Of a stretch of 39,775 nt of DNA, positions 25,773 through 36,791 are shown piece by piece. The DNA is from Chloroflexota bacterium (lineage in GTDB: Bacteria; Chloroflexota; Anaerolineae; UBA4142). The stretch is taken from NCBI GenBank assembly GCA_016208315.1, contig JACQYF010000078.1, positions 1 to 39,775 of the forward strand. Reading direction: 5' to 3'. Every line of letters starts with the position of its first letter. Positions within the stretch are counted from its first letter, which is position 1. The notes below the pieces were generated by a model. That model saw only the letters and a program-made list of their open reading frames with translations, searched no databases and was not told the DNA's origin. The translations under genes and the position numbers were made by a program.

Positions 25773-26327
25773 ATGACTCATCAAGTCTATCACGGCCCGG
25801 ACAAACTTTTGCGCGCGCTGGCGCGGGCACTGTTTGACTATTTCGGACACAACCTGGTCTCGGTGGTTCTCTTCGGTTCGTACGCCCGCGGCCAAGCGCG
25901 GCCGCGCAGCGACCTAGATTTGTACGTCATCGCTGAAAACTTGCCGCGCCGCTTGCCCGACCGCGTCGCGTACGTCCACCGCGCGACGAACGCTCGATTC
26001 GAGCGGCCGGCGTCCATCATTGCCGAGTGCAAGCGGGAGTTTGTTTCGGGATTCCCTTCCCTTTACCTTGATCTCGCGCTGGACGGTATCGTGCTCTACG
26101 ACTGCGATAATTTCATGACGGATAAACTGGCGCAGATTCGACGCATTACGCGTGAGGCCGGCTTGCGACGCGTGCGTGTGAATGGCGATTTCGCTTGGCG
26201 GTGGAAGCGCCAACCAGCGCCAGGTTGGTCACTCGACTGGGATGGACTCCATGAACTCACATCAGGAAGCCGAGTTTCGGTTAAATCTCGCCGTGGGTTA
26301 TCTGCGCGAGGCGGAAGAAGAATTTAG
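25773..26327 (+). CDS. Nucleotidyltransferase (MNT-type) partner of HEPN protein
   Basis: A 184-residue protein with the minimal nucleotidyltransferase signature GSYARGQARPRSDLDLYV: GS, then D-x-D that binds metal. MNT proteins of this type neutralise HEPN toxins, in characterised cases by adding AMP to them. The next gene encodes a HEPN-like protein, so this is probably the antitoxin. The start at 25773 directly follows a strong promoter. The last 25 or so residues overlap the HEPN gene by 77 bases and look random and basic (SRVSVKSRRGLSARGGRRI), so a lost stop or small frameshift after DWDGLHEL is possible. Confidence 0.8.
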   Translation: MTHQVYHGPDKLLRALARALFDYFGHNLVSVVLFGSYARGQARPRSDLDLYVIAENLPRRLPDRVAYVHRATNARFERPASIIAECKREFVSGFPSLYLDLALDGIVLYDCDNFMTDKLAQIRRITREAGLRRVRVNGDFAWRWKRQPAPGWSLDWDGLHELTSGSRVSVKSRRGLSARGGRRI

Positions 26328-26709
26328 TGAGAAGCATTGGTGGACGACGGTCGCCAATGCTCAACTTGCCATTGAGAACGCCGCAAAAGCAGTTATCGCG
26401 CTCTTCGAGCCGGTTGAAAAGGTTCACGATCCGAGTAGGCAGTTACAAAGGATTTTGGATCGAAATCCTGTGCCGGAATCCATTACGAAACGAATGGTCG
26501 TCGTTATCGGATTTTTCCCGCAGCACGGACATGCGGAGCACATTAAAGCGACCTACGGCGAAGACAAAACACACACGGCCCCATGGGAACTTTTCGTCAA
26601 AAAGGATGCGCGAATCGCGCTGACCGATTCGCGCAAGAGCGTTCGGAACGCACAAGCAGTATTCAAGTATTTTTCTGCGTCAGCAAAGAAGCGGCGCGGG
26701 AGACGGTAG
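26251..26709 (+). CDS. HEPN-domain protein, likely toxin of MNT/HEPN pair
   Basis: A 152-residue helical protein with the HEPN-like N-terminal pattern of a long helix carrying NLAVGYLREAEEEF, followed by WWTTVANAQLAIENAAKAVIALF. HEPN proteins in such pairs are often RNases. I cannot place the usual R-x4-6-H catalytic motif with confidence, so activity is uncertain. The start at 26251 lies inside the MNT gene in another frame. Upstream in-frame ATGs at 26242 and 26182 are less likely. A terminator hairpin follows eight bases after the stop. Confidence 0.75.
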   Translation: MNSHQEAEFRLNLAVGYLREAEEEFSEKHWWTTVANAQLAIENAAKAVIALFEPVEKVHDPSRQLQRILDRNPVPESITKRMVVVIGFFPQHGHAEHIKATYGEDKTHTAPWELFVKKDARIALTDSRKSVRNAQAVFKYFSASAKKRRGRR

Positions 26710-26716
26710 AGAGGCA

Positions 26717-26751
26717 AACAACGCGCGCGATGACAAATCTCGCGCGTTGTT
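26717..26751. terminator. Terminator between convergent HEPN and YkvA-like genes
   Basis: AACAACGCGCG (26717-26727) and CGCGCGTTGTT (26741-26751) form a perfect 11-bp stem. It lies between two convergent stops and probably serves both. Confidence 0.75.
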
Positions 26752-26766
26752 CATTTTGCGAATTCT

Positions 26767-27183
26767 CTAATCCAGCCATCGAAGAACGACGCCGATGGTG
26801 AACAGTGCCAGCACGATCCAGATACTAACAATGACCGCCGCGGCAACTCGGTTGACGGGCTTGCCTTGCCGCATGATCGCGCGTGCTTGTTCGTGCGATT
26901 CGGCCATGACGGGCGCGGGAATCATTTTGAGCGCGAGCCAGATGCCGAGCGGGATCAACACCAGATCGTCAAGATAGCCGAGGATGGGAATCGGGTCGGG
27001 GATCAAGTCTATCGGGCTGAACGCATAGCCGACGACACACGCGGCGAAAATGCGCGCGGGGAGCGGGACGCGCGGGTCTTTGTACGCGAGGGAGACGGCG
27101 TACACTTCAACCTTCAGTTGTCGCGCGCGCTGCTTCCACTGGTCGAACAAAGATCTCCCTTGGTTGTCATTGCGAGAAACCAT
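26767..27183 (-). CDS. YkvA/DUF1232 membrane protein
   Basis: A protein of up to 138 residues. The DUF1232 core is clear: YKDPRVPLPARIFAACVVGYAFSPIDLIPDPIPILGYLDDLVLIPLGIWLALKMIP, with its SPIDLIPD signature, here split across residues 40-95. A second hydrophobic helix ends the protein (AAAVIVSIWIVLALFTIG). The function of the family is poorly known. The first residues (MVSRNDNQG) are read from a GTCATTGCGAG-type repeat, and no good ribosome site precedes the ATG at 27183. A later alternative start, such as a TTG near residue 12, may be the original one. Confidence 0.8.
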   Translation of the reverse strand: MVSRNDNQGRSLFDQWKQRARQLKVEVYAVSLAYKDPRVPLPARIFAACVVGYAFSPIDLIPDPIPILGYLDDLVLIPLGIWLALKMIPAPVMAESHEQARAIMRQGKPVNRVAAAVIVSIWIVLALFTIGVVLRWLD

Positions 27184-27220
27184 ATCGCGGGTGATATGTT
27201 TGCAGTCAGAAACGCGCCTA

Positions 27221-27313
27221 GTTCGTAGTAAGCGACGTAGCGCAGTTCGCGGAGTCGCGTCCGCGCGCCTAGAACGGCACTCCGCAAACACCGCTGCGTG
27301 CCTGACTACGAAC
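27221..27313. repeat. MITE-like inverted repeat (GTTCGTAGT ends)
   Basis: The outer arms 27221-27242 and 27292-27313 match at 18 of 22 positions as inverted repeats, starting GTTCGTAGT. The 49-base interior is itself partly self-complementary. It fills the gap between the YkvA-like gene and the dihydroorotate dehydrogenase-like gene and looks like a miniature transposable or REP-type element. Confidence 0.65.
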
Positions 27314-27319
27314 GAACGC

Positions 27320-28333
27320 TCAAGGTTCTGGGTAGCGTACCGGCTCGTACGCTTGCAGCATCTTCATGTAGTTTGCGCGCTCGAATGCCGCGGGGTGCGC
27401 GACGGCGCGTTGGCTCATGCTACCGCGCATTTGCTGGATCGAAACGTATTCGCGCTCTTCCATCCAGCGCACGAGATCGGCAAGCACGACGCGCAGATGG
27501 TCAATGCCGCGCTCGAGCAGCGCCGACGTCATCATCGCGACGTTCGCGCCCGCCATCATCGTCTTGAGCACGTCGGTCGCCGTGTGGACGCCGCCTGTGA
27601 TGGCGAGATCGGCTTGCACGCGCCCGTACAAGATCGCCGCCCAACGCAGGCGCAGGAGCAATTCGCTGGACGTGCTGAGCACCAGGTCGGGCACGACCTC
27701 CAGATTCTCCAGATCGAAATCGGGCTGATAGAAACGGTTAAAGATCACCAGTCCGTTTACGCCGGCATGGTCGAGCCACTGGGCAAAGTTGGAAAAGGCG
27801 CTGAAAAACGGAGAGACTTTGACCGCGACCGGGATACGCAGCATGGGCTTGATCGCGCGAATCAGATCGAGGTACATCTCTTCGACCTGAATGCTGTTTT
27901 GCGAGGGATTCGCGGCGACGTAATACATGTTCAGTTCGAGCGCGTCCGCGCCCGCGTCCTGAATCTTTTGCGCGTACTCGACCCAGCCGCCCGTCGAAAC
28001 GCCGTTGAGACTGCCGATGACGGGAATGCTCACCGCTTGTTTGACCTTGCGGATATGATCGAGATAGCCCTCGGGGCCGCGATTATAACCAAGCATATCG
28101 GGGAAAGCCGAGATCGCTTCCGCCGAAATGTCCGTGCCGAGATTGAGGTAGTGATCGAGGTTCTCGCTCTCGCGGATGATCTGCTCTTCGAAGAGCGAGT
28201 GCAAGACGACGGCCGCCGCGCCCGCGTCCTCCATGCGCTTGATATTGTCCACGTCCTTCATCAACGGCGAAGGCGAAGGCACGAGCGGATTTTTCAGTTT
28301 GAGGCCGAGATAGGTTGTTGAAAGGTCTGGCAT
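27320..28333 (-). CDS. Dihydroorotate dehydrogenase-like flavoprotein
   Basis: A 337-residue TIM-barrel protein of the DHOD family: [21 protein letters not shown] at the start, IPVIGSLNG near 105, [10 protein letters not shown] near 130, [11 protein letters not shown] near 165 and [25 protein letters not shown] near 250-275, all parts of the FMN-binding barrel. Genes of this kind often sit beside nifJ, as here, and may not act in pyrimidine synthesis; an electron-transfer or other oxidoreductase role is possible. AGGAG lies eight bases before the ATG. The stop lies about seven bases from the MITE-like repeat. Confidence 0.85.
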   Translation of the reverse strand: MPDLSTTYLGLKLKNPLVPSPSPLMKDVDNIKRMEDAGAAAVVLHSLFEEQIIRESENLDHYLNLGTDISAEAISAFPDMLGYNRGPEGYLDHIRKVKQAVSIPVIGSLNGVSTGGWVEYAQKIQDAGADALELNMYYVAANPSQNSIQVEEMYLDLIRAIKPMLRIPVAVKVSPFFSAFSNFAQWLDHAGVNGLVIFNRFYQPDFDLENLEVVPDLVLSTSSELLLRLRWAAILYGRVQADLAITGGVHTATDVLKTMMAGANVAMMTSALLERGIDHLRVVLADLVRWMEEREYVSIQQMRGSMSQRAVAHPAAFERANYMKMLQAYEPVRYPEP

Positions 28334-28346
28334 TGTACATTCTCCT

Positions 28347-28411
28347 AAAACGTGAAACGTAAAACGTAACCACCTTCGAATGGATTGTTTACGTTTTACG
28401 TTTCACGTTTT
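28347..28411. repeat. Perfect 23-bp inverted repeat between nifJ and DHOD-like gene
   Basis: The left arm 28347-28369 and right arm 28389-28411 are perfectly complementary over 23 bases, built from ACGTAAAACGT/ACGTTTTACGT units. It occupies most of the 83-base gap and overlaps the region just upstream of the DHOD-like ribosome site. As RNA it would form a long AU-rich stem between the two genes, which might reduce expression of the second. Confidence 0.85.
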
Positions 28412-28416
28412 ACGCC

Positions 28417-31977
<3,561 letters not shown>

Positions 31978-31999
31978 CATATCCTCCGATTTGGAAATT

Positions 32000-32027
32000 A
32001 GAGATTAGAGATTGGAGATTAGAGATT
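32000..32027. repeat. Four tandem heptamers (AGAGATT)
   Basis: AGAGATT, AGAGATT, GGAGATT, AGAGATT run without gaps in the 50-base space between the ThiF/MoeB-type gene and nifJ. Such short arrays can vary in copy number and change spacing in the nifJ leader. Confidence 0.8.
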
Positions 32028-32029
32028 GG

Positions 32030-33058
32030 TTACGCGCCGATGTACTTGGCGTAAACACTTCGGGCGACGGTCGCGTCGTCTGTGCCCTTGATAATCGCAC
32101 GCGCGTCCGGGAAAATTGTGAGTTCATAATTGTCAATTGTTAGTTTCAATAGATATTCGTTCGCCGACACTTGGCCCACGCCGCGCAAACGCTCCGCCAG
32201 TGCCGCCAAGTTGATCGCGTGCCCGCGGCCGGGGTTCACTTGCACGGCATCGCGCCCGCACAGGTACGCAGTCGCGACCGCGGCGCGTTCGCCTTCGAGA
32301 TACTCGAACTTGTTCTGCACGCATGCGGGACAATCGCCGCGCCGCGCGACGTTGAACGCTTCGAACGAATTCTCCCACACGTCCACGTGAATGAATCCGG
32401 TATTGCGCGCGCCCGCGCCCGCCAGGTACTTGATCGCCTCCGCGCTGGCGATGGACGACATGACGCCGACAATCGGCGCGATCACGCCGGCCGTATCGCA
32501 CGTGGCGAGCGTGCCAGGCGGCGGCTCTTGCGGAAAGACACAGCGCAGGCACGCTGTTTCTTGCGGCACGATCGTCATCGTCATGCCGTAACTCGCGACC
32601 GCGCCCTGATAAATCCACGCGATGTTGTGCTTGACGCACGCATCGTTGACCAGGAACCGCGCCTCGAAATTGTCCGTGCCGTCCAGCACGAGGTTCGCGC
32701 CCGCGATCAACTCCTCGATATTCTCCGCGTTCACGTCAGTCACCACGCCTTCGATTTTGATCGTCGAATTGATGCGGCGCAATTTTTCCGCGGCGGCAAT
32801 CGCCTTGGGCATTCCACGCGCCACGTCGTCCTCGTCGAAGAGCACCTGGCGCTGCAGGTTGTTCAGCTCGACGAAATCGCGGTCCGCGATCACCAGCGTG
32901 CCGACGCCGGCGCGGGCGAGCGTATTCGCCAGCACCGTGCCATTCGCGCCGCAGCCGATAATCACAACACGCGCGGCGAGCAATTTTTCTTGGCCCGCCG
33001 CGCCGAGTTGCGGAAAGATGATTTGCCGAATATAGCGCTCTCGGTCACGTTCATTCAT
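32030..33058 (-). CDS. ThiF/MoeB/HesA-family E1-like adenylyltransferase
   Basis: A 342-residue enzyme that would adenylate the C-terminal Gly of a ubiquitin-like sulfur carrier (MoaD/ThiS type). The N-terminus NERDRERYIRQIIFPQLGAAGQEKL is typical. The nucleotide site is GCGANG at 35-40, with ADRDFVELNNLQRQ at 58-71 and LDGTDNFEARFLVND near 125-139. Zinc cysteines are C170/C173 and C243/C246, and C187 is a candidate catalytic or thioester Cys. An extra C-terminal domain (about 275-342) is present. No carrier protein gene is seen beside it. The ATG at 33058 lies eight bases after a -10 box, so the message may be leaderless. A TTG at 33085 is an alternative start. Confidence 0.88.
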   Translation of the reverse strand: MNERDRERYIRQIIFPQLGAAGQEKLLAARVVIIGCGANGTVLANTLARAGVGTLVIADRDFVELNNLQRQVLFDEDDVARGMPKAIAAAEKLRRINSTIKIEGVVTDVNAENIEELIAGANLVLDGTDNFEARFLVNDACVKHNIAWIYQGAVASYGMTMTIVPQETACLRCVFPQEPPPGTLATCDTAGVIAPIVGVMSSIASAEAIKYLAGAGARNTGFIHVDVWENSFEAFNVARRGDCPACVQNKFEYLEGERAAVATAYLCGRDAVQVNPGRGHAINLAALAERLRGVGQVSANEYLLKLTIDNYELTIFPDARAIIKGTDDATVARSVYAKYIGA

Positions 33059-33065
33059 CAGACCG

Positions 33066-33093
33066 ATTATAACTCTTTTGGGCAAGACTACAA
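33066..33093 (-). promoter_or_regulatory. Promoter of ThiF-nifJ-DHOD operon, near-leaderless
   Basis: On the minus strand TTGTAG (33088-33093) and TATAAT (33066-33071) are 16 bases apart. Only seven bases separate the -10 from the ATG at 33058, so transcription would start at or next to the start codon. Confidence 0.6.
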
Positions 33094-33118
33094 AATCGAG
33101 CTTCTTTCCTTGATTGCT

Positions 33119-33147
33119 TTGCCTTGCCCTCTGGAGTGTGATATAAT
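33119..33147 (+). promoter_or_regulatory. Extended -10 promoter for antitoxin gene
   Basis: TTGCCT (33119-33124) and TATAAT (33142-33147) are 17 bases apart, with TG one base before the -10 (TGATATAAT). The leader to 33235 is about 80 bases with no clear structure. It diverges from the ThiF-operon promoter 25 bases away. Confidence 0.65.
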
Positions 33148-33234
33148 GGGCAGCGGTTCAGGAAGCAAGACCAACGGGCTTGATCTCACTTGCGCTGTGG
33201 CGAGGAGATTAGCCCTTTTTTGTAGAGGTGCGAG

Positions 33235-33462
33235 ATGGCTCGAACGACGACCGCCGAGACGATCACGATCAAGAAGAGCGAATTGAAGGCGATGCTGCGC
33301 CAAGTAGTGCGCGAAGAACTTGCCAGGTTCGCGGCTAGCCCAGAGGAAGACTGGGAAATCGAAGAAGGATCCCTGTTGTGGCAGGATCTCGTGGAGTTGA
33401 AAAAGGAAATAGCCGGGGGGCGTGTCAAACTACTTACCCATGAACAGGTTTTCGGCAAATGA
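33235..33462 (+). CDS. RelB-like antitoxin (acidic, coiled)
   Basis: A 75-residue acidic protein: an N-terminal TITIKKSELKAMLRQVVREEL segment (split here by a helix), then SPEEDWEIEEGSLLWQDL and a helical end with HEQVFGK. It looks like the small antitoxins that precede RelE/ParE-type genes in Chloroflexota, but I do not place it in a named family with certainty. Its stop overlaps the start of a short RelE-like ORF as ATGA, which supports the antitoxin reading. It has its own promoter at 33119. Confidence 0.65.
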   Translation: MARTTTAETITIKKSELKAMLRQVVREELARFAASPEEDWEIEEGSLLWQDLVELKKEIAGGRVKLLTHEQVFGK

Positions 33463-33614
33463 CCTTTCAGTCCGCATTCATGCCGCGTTTCAAAAAGCAT
33501 GTGCAGACCTTCCATAGTTTGCGCCCACGCATTAAAATAGTTGTAGGGTTGACCGATCAAACTGTCGTCTTCTTGACTGTAGGTCCACACCGAAAAGCCT
33601 ATCAAATGAAGTAG
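33459..33614 (+). pseudogene. RelE/ParE-like toxin remnant with internal deletion
   Basis: A 51-residue ORF, overlapping the antitoxin stop as ATGA. It begins MTFQSAFMPRFKKHVQTF, like the first strand and helix of RelE-type toxins, and ends with a strand segment VVGLTDQTVVFLTVGPH and RKAYQMK, like the last strands of such toxins. The 30-40 residues expected between them, the second helix and central sheet, are absent. The frame is open, so an in-frame deletion is the simplest account. The product is unlikely to be toxic. The neighbouring antitoxin may therefore be an orphan. Confidence 0.6.
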
Positions 33615-33628
33615 AAAAGGACGGGTCA

Positions 33629-34993
33629 ATGACGACTTTGCTTGTAAAGAACGCCGACGTCCTCGTCACGATGGATGCAACCCGCCGCGAGATTCGCGAT
33701 GGCGGGCTGTTTGGGCGCGATAATGTACTTGAACAAATCGGCGCGACGCACGAGTTGCCCCCGAACGCCGACCGCGTGATTGACGCCCGCGGCATGATCG
33801 TCCTCCCCGGCCTGGTCAACACCCACCACCACCTCTACCAGACCCTCACCCGCGCGATCCCTGCCGCGCAAGACGCCGACCTTTTCCACTGGCTCAAAAC
33901 GCTTTATCCGATCTGGGCGGAACTCACGCCCGATGCAGTTTACACGAGCGCGCTCGTCGGCCTCGCCGAATTGATGCTCACCGGCTGCACGACGACTAGC
34001 GATCATCTCTATCTCTATCCCAACGGCTCGACGCTGGACGACGAAATCCGCGCCGCGCGCGAAATCGGCATGCGGTTCCATCCCACCCGCGGCTCGATGT
34101 CGCTCGGCGAATCGAAAGGCGGCCTGCCGCCCGACCGCGTCTGCGACGACGAGAAATCCATTCTGCGCGATTCGCGTCGCGTCATCGAAACCTTTCACGA
34201 TCCCAAGCCCTACTCGATGTGCCGCGTTGCGCTCGCGCCCTGCTCGCCGTTTTCGGTCACGCCGGAACTGATGCGCGAATCCGCGCGCCTCGCGCGCGCG
34301 TACAACGTCCGTTTGCACACGCACATGGCAGAAACGCGCGACGAAGAGGAGTTCTGCCTTCAAAAATTTGGGCTGCGACCGGTGGACTATGCCGAACATC
34401 TCGAATGGCTGGGCGAAGACGTGTGGTTCGCGCACAGCGTTTGGGTACACGATGCCGAGATTGGCAAGTACGCGCGCACCGGCACCGGCATCGCGCACTG
34501 CCCGACCTCGAACATGCGGCTGGCTTCCGGCATCGCGCCGATAGTCAAGATGTTGAGTATGGGAGTATGGGTGGGTTTGGGAGTAGATGGAAGCGCGTCG
34601 AACGATTCGTCGCACATGCTCGCCGAGGCGCGCCAGGCGATGCTGTTGCAGCGCGTGCTCGGCCACCCGAACGCGCTCACCGCGCGCCAAGCATTGGAAC
34701 TCGCCACGCTCGGCGGCGCGCAAGTTTTGGGTCGGGATGACATCGGCTCGTTGGAAAAAGGCAAAGCCGCGGATTTCATCGGCATAAAGCTCGACCGCGT
34801 CGAGTACGCGGGCGCGCGGCACGATCCGGTCGCCGCGCTCGTGTTTTGCGCGACGCGGCGCGTGGATTTGAGCGTCATCAACGGCAAGGTCGTCGTCGAG
34901 GACGGTGAGCTAACAACCGTTTACTTGCCATCTGTGATTGCGGATCACAACCGGATCGCGCGGGAGATGGTGGAAAGAGCGGGGGCGAGATGA
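33629..34993 (+). CDS. 8-oxoguanine deaminase-like amidohydrolase
   Basis: A 454-residue amidohydrolase of the 8-oxoguanine deaminase/hydroxyatrazine hydrolase group, which deaminates oxidised or modified purines (8-oxoguanine to urate is the known reaction). Metal ligands are visible: H66 and H68 in NTHHHLYQ, a His in LHTHMAETRDEEE, a His in WFAHSVW and the Asp in GLGVDGSASND. CTTTSDHLYLYP is typical of the group. The last 16 codons (HNRIAREMVERAGAR plus stop) recur downstream in decayed copies. The stop overlaps the next gene's start as ATGA. Substrate assignment is by family and not certain; related cytosine or guanine deaminases are alternatives. Confidence 0.85.
   Translation: MTTLLVKNADVLVTMDATRREIRDGGLFGRDNVLEQIGATHELPPNADRVIDARGMIVLPGLVNTHHHLYQTLTRAIPAAQDADLFHWLKTLYPIWAELTPDAVYTSALVGLAELMLTGCTTTSDHLYLYPNGSTLDDEIRAAREIGMRFHPTRGSMSLGESKGGLPPDRVCDDEKSILRDSRRVIETFHDPKPYSMCRVALAPCSPFSVTPELMRESARLARAYNVRLHTHMAETRDEEEFCLQKFGLRPVDYAEHLEWLGEDVWFAHSVWVHDAEIGKYARTGTGIAHCPTSNMRLASGIAPIVKMLSMGVWVGLGVDGSASNDSSHMLAEARQAMLLQRVLGHPNALTARQALELATLGGAQVLGRDDIGSLEKGKAADFIGIKLDRVEYAGARHDPVAALVFCATRRVDLSVINGKVVVEDGELTTVYLPSVIADHNRIAREMVERAGAR
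34946..34993 (+). repeat. Tail repeat, copy 1 (parent, 3' end of deaminase gene)
   Basis: The last 15 codons and stop of the deaminase gene. This is the reference copy for three downstream copies. It ends in TGA, which overlaps the ATG of the MntA-like gene. Confidence 0.85.
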
Positions 34994-35340
34994 AAGCAAA
35001 GAAACAAACTCGAAGATTGTCACGTAATGGCAAAAAGACGGCACGCGTACCGCAGCGATTTGTACACCTGCGCGATATTGTGCTGCCTATTCTCGAACCC
35101 TACGGCGTCAAACGCGTTGCGCTCTTCGGTTCGGTCGTGCGGGGGGAAGACACTCCGGAGAGCGATGTTGATCTATTGGTCAAATTCAAGAAACCGATTG
35201 GGCTGCTGAACGTGGTCGGCGTCGAAATGGAGTTGAGCAAACAACTGAAACGTAAGGTGGACTTGGTGACGGAAGGCGCGTTGAGCAAGTACATCCGCCC
35301 ATACGTGGAGAAGGAAAAAGTCATTCTCTATGAACGATGA
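34990..35340 (+). CDS. mntA: MntA-like nucleotidyltransferase antitoxin
   Basis: A 116-residue protein with a basic N-terminus (KAKKQTRRLSRNGKK), then the minimal nucleotidyltransferase domain: ALFGSVVRGEDTPESDVDLLVKF has the GS and D-x-D metal site (residues about 44-66). MntA proteins AMPylate the partner HepT and so silence it. The next gene encodes a HepT with an intact HEPN motif and overlaps this one by 11 bases. The start ATG overlaps the deaminase stop, so the pair is translated by coupling to the deaminase gene. Confidence 0.88.
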   Translation: MKAKKQTRRLSRNGKKTARVPQRFVHLRDIVLPILEPYGVKRVALFGSVVRGEDTPESDVDLLVKFKKPIGLLNVVGVEMELSKQLKRKVDLVTEGALSKYIRPYVEKEKVILYER

Positions 35341-35680
35341 TTTGGTTTACGTGCGTCACATTCTTGATGCGATTGCAAAAATCGAATCCTTTGTAAAGAA
35401 CATGACTTTTAATAAGTTTGCCCGCAGTCAGCTGGCGCAGTCTGCGACGATGTATCAAGTCTCAATCATTGGCGAGGCGGCGCGCCATTTTTCTCCCGAG
35501 TTTCAAACGGCTCATTCAAATATTCCTTGGCCGCAGATCGTTGGAATGCGGAACAAGTTGATTCACGAGTATTTTGGCGCCGACCTCGGTGAGGTTTGGC
35601 GAGTCACGCAAGACGATTTGCCTGAATTGAAGAAGCAAATGAAACACGTGCTGCGCGATGCTCGGAAAAAGCCCAAGTGA
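35330..35680 (+). CDS. hepT: HepT-like HEPN toxin (DUF86)
   Basis: A 116-residue all-helical protein of the HepT/DUF86 family. The catalytic motif R-x4-H-x-Y is intact as RNKLIHEYF near residue 73, preceded by IPWPQIVGM as in the family. HepT is an RNase toxin neutralised by MntA, whose gene is directly upstream and overlaps by 11 bases. The pair looks complete and functional. It lies between tail copies 1 and 2. Confidence 0.9.
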   Translation: MNDDLVYVRHILDAIAKIESFVKNMTFNKFARSQLAQSATMYQVSIIGEAARHFSPEFQTAHSNIPWPQIVGMRNKLIHEYFGADLGEVWRVTQDDLPELKKQMKHVLRDARKKPK

Positions 35681-35708
35681 GTCATTGAGTCGCTGCAAGT
35701 GATAGAGG

Positions 35709-35756
35709 CACAACCGGATCGCGCGGGAGCTGGTGGAGAGAGCGGGGGCGCGGTAA
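35709..35756 (+). repeat. Tail repeat, copy 2
   Basis: The 48 bases match copy 1 at 43 positions and still read HNRIARELVERAGAR plus stop without interruption. Most changes are silent or conservative (Met to Leu, Arg codon change, TGA to TAA). That pattern suggests the copy came from another allele that had been under coding selection. It lies 28 bases after the hepT stop. Its stop is followed nine bases later by the next module's ATG. Confidence 0.85.
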
Positions 35757-35765
35757 AGGAGTGAA

Positions 35766-36023
35766 ATGGATACGGTGCATGTCTCAATAGAATTCCCGAG
35801 GGATGTGTTTTCGGCATTGCGCCAAGACCCCGACAACTTTGTACGCGAGATGCGTTTAGCCGCAGCAGTCAAGTGGTATGAGATGCGGACTATTTCACAA
35901 GCAAAAGCAGCCGAGGTCGCCGGAGTTTCCAGAGCTGAGTTTCTGAGTGCGTTGGCGCGGTTTAATGTTTCGCCATTTCAGTACGATGCGGCTGAGATAG
36001 TTCAGGAAGGCAATGGAGGATAA
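35766..36023 (+). CDS. UPF0175-family antitoxin-like protein, first of tandem pair
   Basis: An 85-residue UPF0175 protein: VHVSIEFPRDVFSALRQDPDN, then AAAVKWYEMRTISQAKAAEVAGVSRAEFLSAL, which includes a helix-turn-helix-like region near residues 42-62. UPF0175 proteins often pair with DUF3368 PIN-like toxins, as here. AAGGA lies about six bases before the ATG. Its stop overlaps the leader of a second UPF0175 gene. It may bind DNA and the toxin. Confidence 0.8.
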   Translation: MDTVHVSIEFPRDVFSALRQDPDNFVREMRLAAAVKWYEMRTISQAKAAEVAGVSRAEFLSALARFNVSPFQYDAAEIVQEGNGG

Positions 36024-36024
36024 C

Positions 36025-36282
36025 ATGGCGACGAATGTGCTCACCATACCCTATCCTGAAGAATTGCTGCTTTCATTGAAGGAGAATCCAAAGCAGTTTG
36101 AAGATGAGGCGCGCCTCTTGCTTGCCGTAAAGCTCTACGAACTCGGCAAGGTATCCACAGGAATGGCGGCGCAGTTGGCAGGCATGGGCCGCGTCGCCTT
36201 TATCTTCGCTCTCGGTCGCTTTGGCTTGTCGCCTATCGGTGTGGAACCGGACGAATTGGCTGAGGACAAGGCAAATGCCTGA
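36025..36282 (+). CDS. UPF0175-family antitoxin-like protein, second of tandem pair
   Basis: An 85-residue protein clearly paralogous to the one before it: YPEELLLSLKENPKQFEDEARLLLAVKLYELGKVSTGMAAQLAGMGRVAFIFALGRFGLSP follows the same helix pattern (split here across residues 10-70). The start at 36025 was chosen over the ATG at 36013 because GGAGG lies five bases ahead. It ends overlapping the PIN-like gene by eight bases, so this copy is most directly coupled to the toxin. Confidence 0.8.
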   Translation: MATNVLTIPYPEELLLSLKENPKQFEDEARLLLAVKLYELGKVSTGMAAQLAGMGRVAFIFALGRFGLSPIGVEPDELAEDKANA

Positions 36283-36772
36283 ATCTCGGCGAGTCGTGAT
36301 TGCCAATACCACTCCGATTATCGCTCTGGCGTTGATTGGCAAATTAGATTTACTTGAACGGTTCTACGGTGAAATCGTTATTCCAAGTGCTGTGCAATCC
36401 GAAGTGCTTTCAGGAGGTAGTACTGGCGTCGGTGTTGCTGAGTTGCAGAGATCGATCTGGATTCAGGTAACTCCTTTGGCAGACCCGACTCGTGCCGATT
36501 TGCTCTCCGATTTGGATCGCGGCGAAGCGGAAGTGATCGCGCTGGCACAGGAACTAAAGGCTGGCCTGGTTATCCTCGATGAACGCTTGGCACGAAGACA
36601 TGCAAAACGACTAGGTCTGAAACTGACAGGAACGGTGGGAATCTTGCTTGAGGCCAAACAAAAAGGACTTGTGCCTGCTGTGAAGCCTTTGATTGAGCAA
36701 CTTGTGCGAGGTGGCATCCGACTTGGGGATGATTTAATCGCTGCGGCATTGCGATTGGCAGGAGAAAATTAG
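36275..36772 (+). CDS. DUF3368 PIN-like toxin
   Basis: A 165-residue PIN-like protein. VIANTTPIIALALIGKLDLLERFYGEIVIPSAV (split in residues 8-40) is the DUF3368 start, with Asn-Thr-Thr replacing the usual first Asp of PIN domains. DRGEAEVIALAQEL and LVILDERLARRHAKRLGL in the middle supply acidic residues. DUF3368 proteins are predicted RNases of toxin-antitoxin pairs with UPF0175 partners. The start overlaps the second UPF0175 gene by eight bases; an ATG at 36221 would overlap far more and is rejected. Tail copy 3 follows 19 bases after the stop. Confidence 0.85.
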   Translation: MPESRRVVIANTTPIIALALIGKLDLLERFYGEIVIPSAVQSEVLSGGSTGVGVAELQRSIWIQVTPLADPTRADLLSDLDRGEAEVIALAQELKAGLVILDERLARRHAKRLGLKLTGTVGILLEAKQKGLVPAVKPLIEQLVRGGIRLGDDLIAAALRLAGEN

Positions 36773-36791
36773 CGTGCAGCGCCGTAAGCGG

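Noticed and set aside
26689..26710. GCGCGGGAGACGGTAGAGAG at the HEPN gene end resembles part of the deaminase tail repeat
   Set aside because: Only about 20 bases match. It encodes the natural basic end of the HEPN protein, and no other tail feature is present, so chance is more likely.
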